From Burkholderiales bacterium (GTDB lineage Bacteria; Pseudomonadota; Gammaproteobacteria; Burkholderiales; Burkholderiaceae): a stretch of 33,607 bases of DNA. Positions 33,470-33,607 of this stretch are shown here, piece after piece. Under the pieces are notes generated by a model that had not been told where the DNA came from, searched no databases, and saw only the letters and a list, made by a program, of their open reading frames with translations. The stretch spans positions 1 to 33,607 of the forward strand of contig CANBQJ010000015.1 of assembly GCA_947371645.1 (NCBI GenBank), in the 5' to 3' direction. Position numbers and translations under genes: made by a program. Every line of letters starts with the position of its first letter. Position 1 is the stretch's first letter.

Positions 33470-33607
33470 TCAAACATGCACCAGGGTGCCTTCGTCTGCG
33501 CCCATGACCACGCGCTTGAGCGCGCCGGGCTTGAAAATGGAGAACACCTTCAGGGGCAGGTTCTGGTCGCGGCACAGCGCAAAGGCGGTGGCGTCCAGCA
33601 CCTGCAG
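33470..33607 (-). CDS. pyrH: Uridylate kinase, C-terminal end (partial)
   Basis: The minus strand from the window edge reads 45 codons, [20 protein letters not shown], then [20 protein letters not shown] and TLVHV, then TGA at 33472-33470. This is the C-terminus of the bacterial UMP kinase (hexameric, UMP to UDP), which ends with a similar GTLV tail. The N-terminal part lies beyond the window. Its position before frr is the conserved order. Confidence 0.93.
   Translation of the reverse strand: MQVLDATAFALCRDQNLPLKVFSIFKPGALKRVVMGADEGTLVHV

Noticed and set aside
1..33607. CRISPR arrays, insertion sequences, integrase or attachment sites
   Set aside because: Looked for regular repeats, transposase-like proteins and tRNA-end duplications; none seen. 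The two tRNAs have no repeated 3' ends nearby.

Overview
The window is a 33.6 kb stretch of GC-rich chromosome from a Gram-negative bacterium. It is most likely a betaproteobacterium of the order Burkholderiales (Comamonadaceae/Sphaerotilaceae type). Support for this is the rplI-dnaB junction, EF-P with arginine at position 32 next to its arginine rhamnosyltransferase EarP, and the long envelope operon pyrH-frr-uppS-cdsA-dxr-rseP-bamA-skp-lpxD-fabZ-lpxA-lpxB-rnhB. The taxonomic call is inference from gene content; no 16S gene is present. Almost all of the DNA is coding, and no insertion sequence, prophage, integrase or CRISPR array was seen.

Layout. 1-2157 (+): end of rplI, a terminator, a short region with DnaA-box-like sites, dnaB, and a small Trp-rich unknown gene overlapping the dnaB end. 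2172-9468 (-): a DUF445 membrane protein, tRNA-His, a PpiD-type periplasmic chaperone, tRNA-Val, pgsA, a TonB-C-like lipoprotein and uvrC. 9525-11380 (+): earP and efp, with a two-way terminator behind them. 11493-15807 (-): dusA, a glycoside hydrolase family 2 (beta-mannosidase-like) gene, a small acyl carrier protein and an AcpS-type phosphopantetheinyl transferase. 16135-19334 (+): an acyl-CoA dehydrogenase homologue, an amino acid:[carrier protein] ligase (a seryl-tRNA synthetase catalytic-core homologue) and a DUF1839 protein. 19430-33607 (-): a Bax inhibitor-1/YccA membrane protein, a TrmH-family RNA methyltransferase, then the lipid A/outer-membrane assembly/isoprenoid operon up to the 3' end of pyrH.

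The most interesting part is the divergent cluster at about 12.5-19.3 kb. A PPTase can activate the 85-residue carrier protein, and the ligase can load an amino acid on its phosphopantetheine arm. The flavin dehydrogenase homologue, which lacks the usual catalytic glutamate, may then act on the aminoacyl thioester. The DUF1839 protein has a Cys/His/Asp pattern that reminds me of the BtrH aminoacyltransferase family and may off-load the product. A GH2 enzyme sits 7 bp behind the carrier-protein gene and is probably co-translated with it. The ligase family's biochemistry is known (Mocibob, Weygand-Durasevic and co-workers), but as far as I know the end product and the roles of the dehydrogenase, DUF1839 and GH2 partners are not. 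It looks like a compact pathway that puts an amino-acid-derived group on an unknown acceptor.

The rest is housekeeping: replication (dnaB), repair (uvrC, rnhB), translation (rplI, efp/earP, frr, tRNAs, dusA), phospholipid synthesis (pgsA, cdsA), isoprenoid and undecaprenyl supply (dxr, uppS), and lipid A and outer-membrane protein assembly (lpxA/B/D, fabZ, bamA, skp, ppiD, rseP). Start codons were chosen by reading for ribosome binding sites, family N-termini and overlaps; where two starts are plausible the entry says so.
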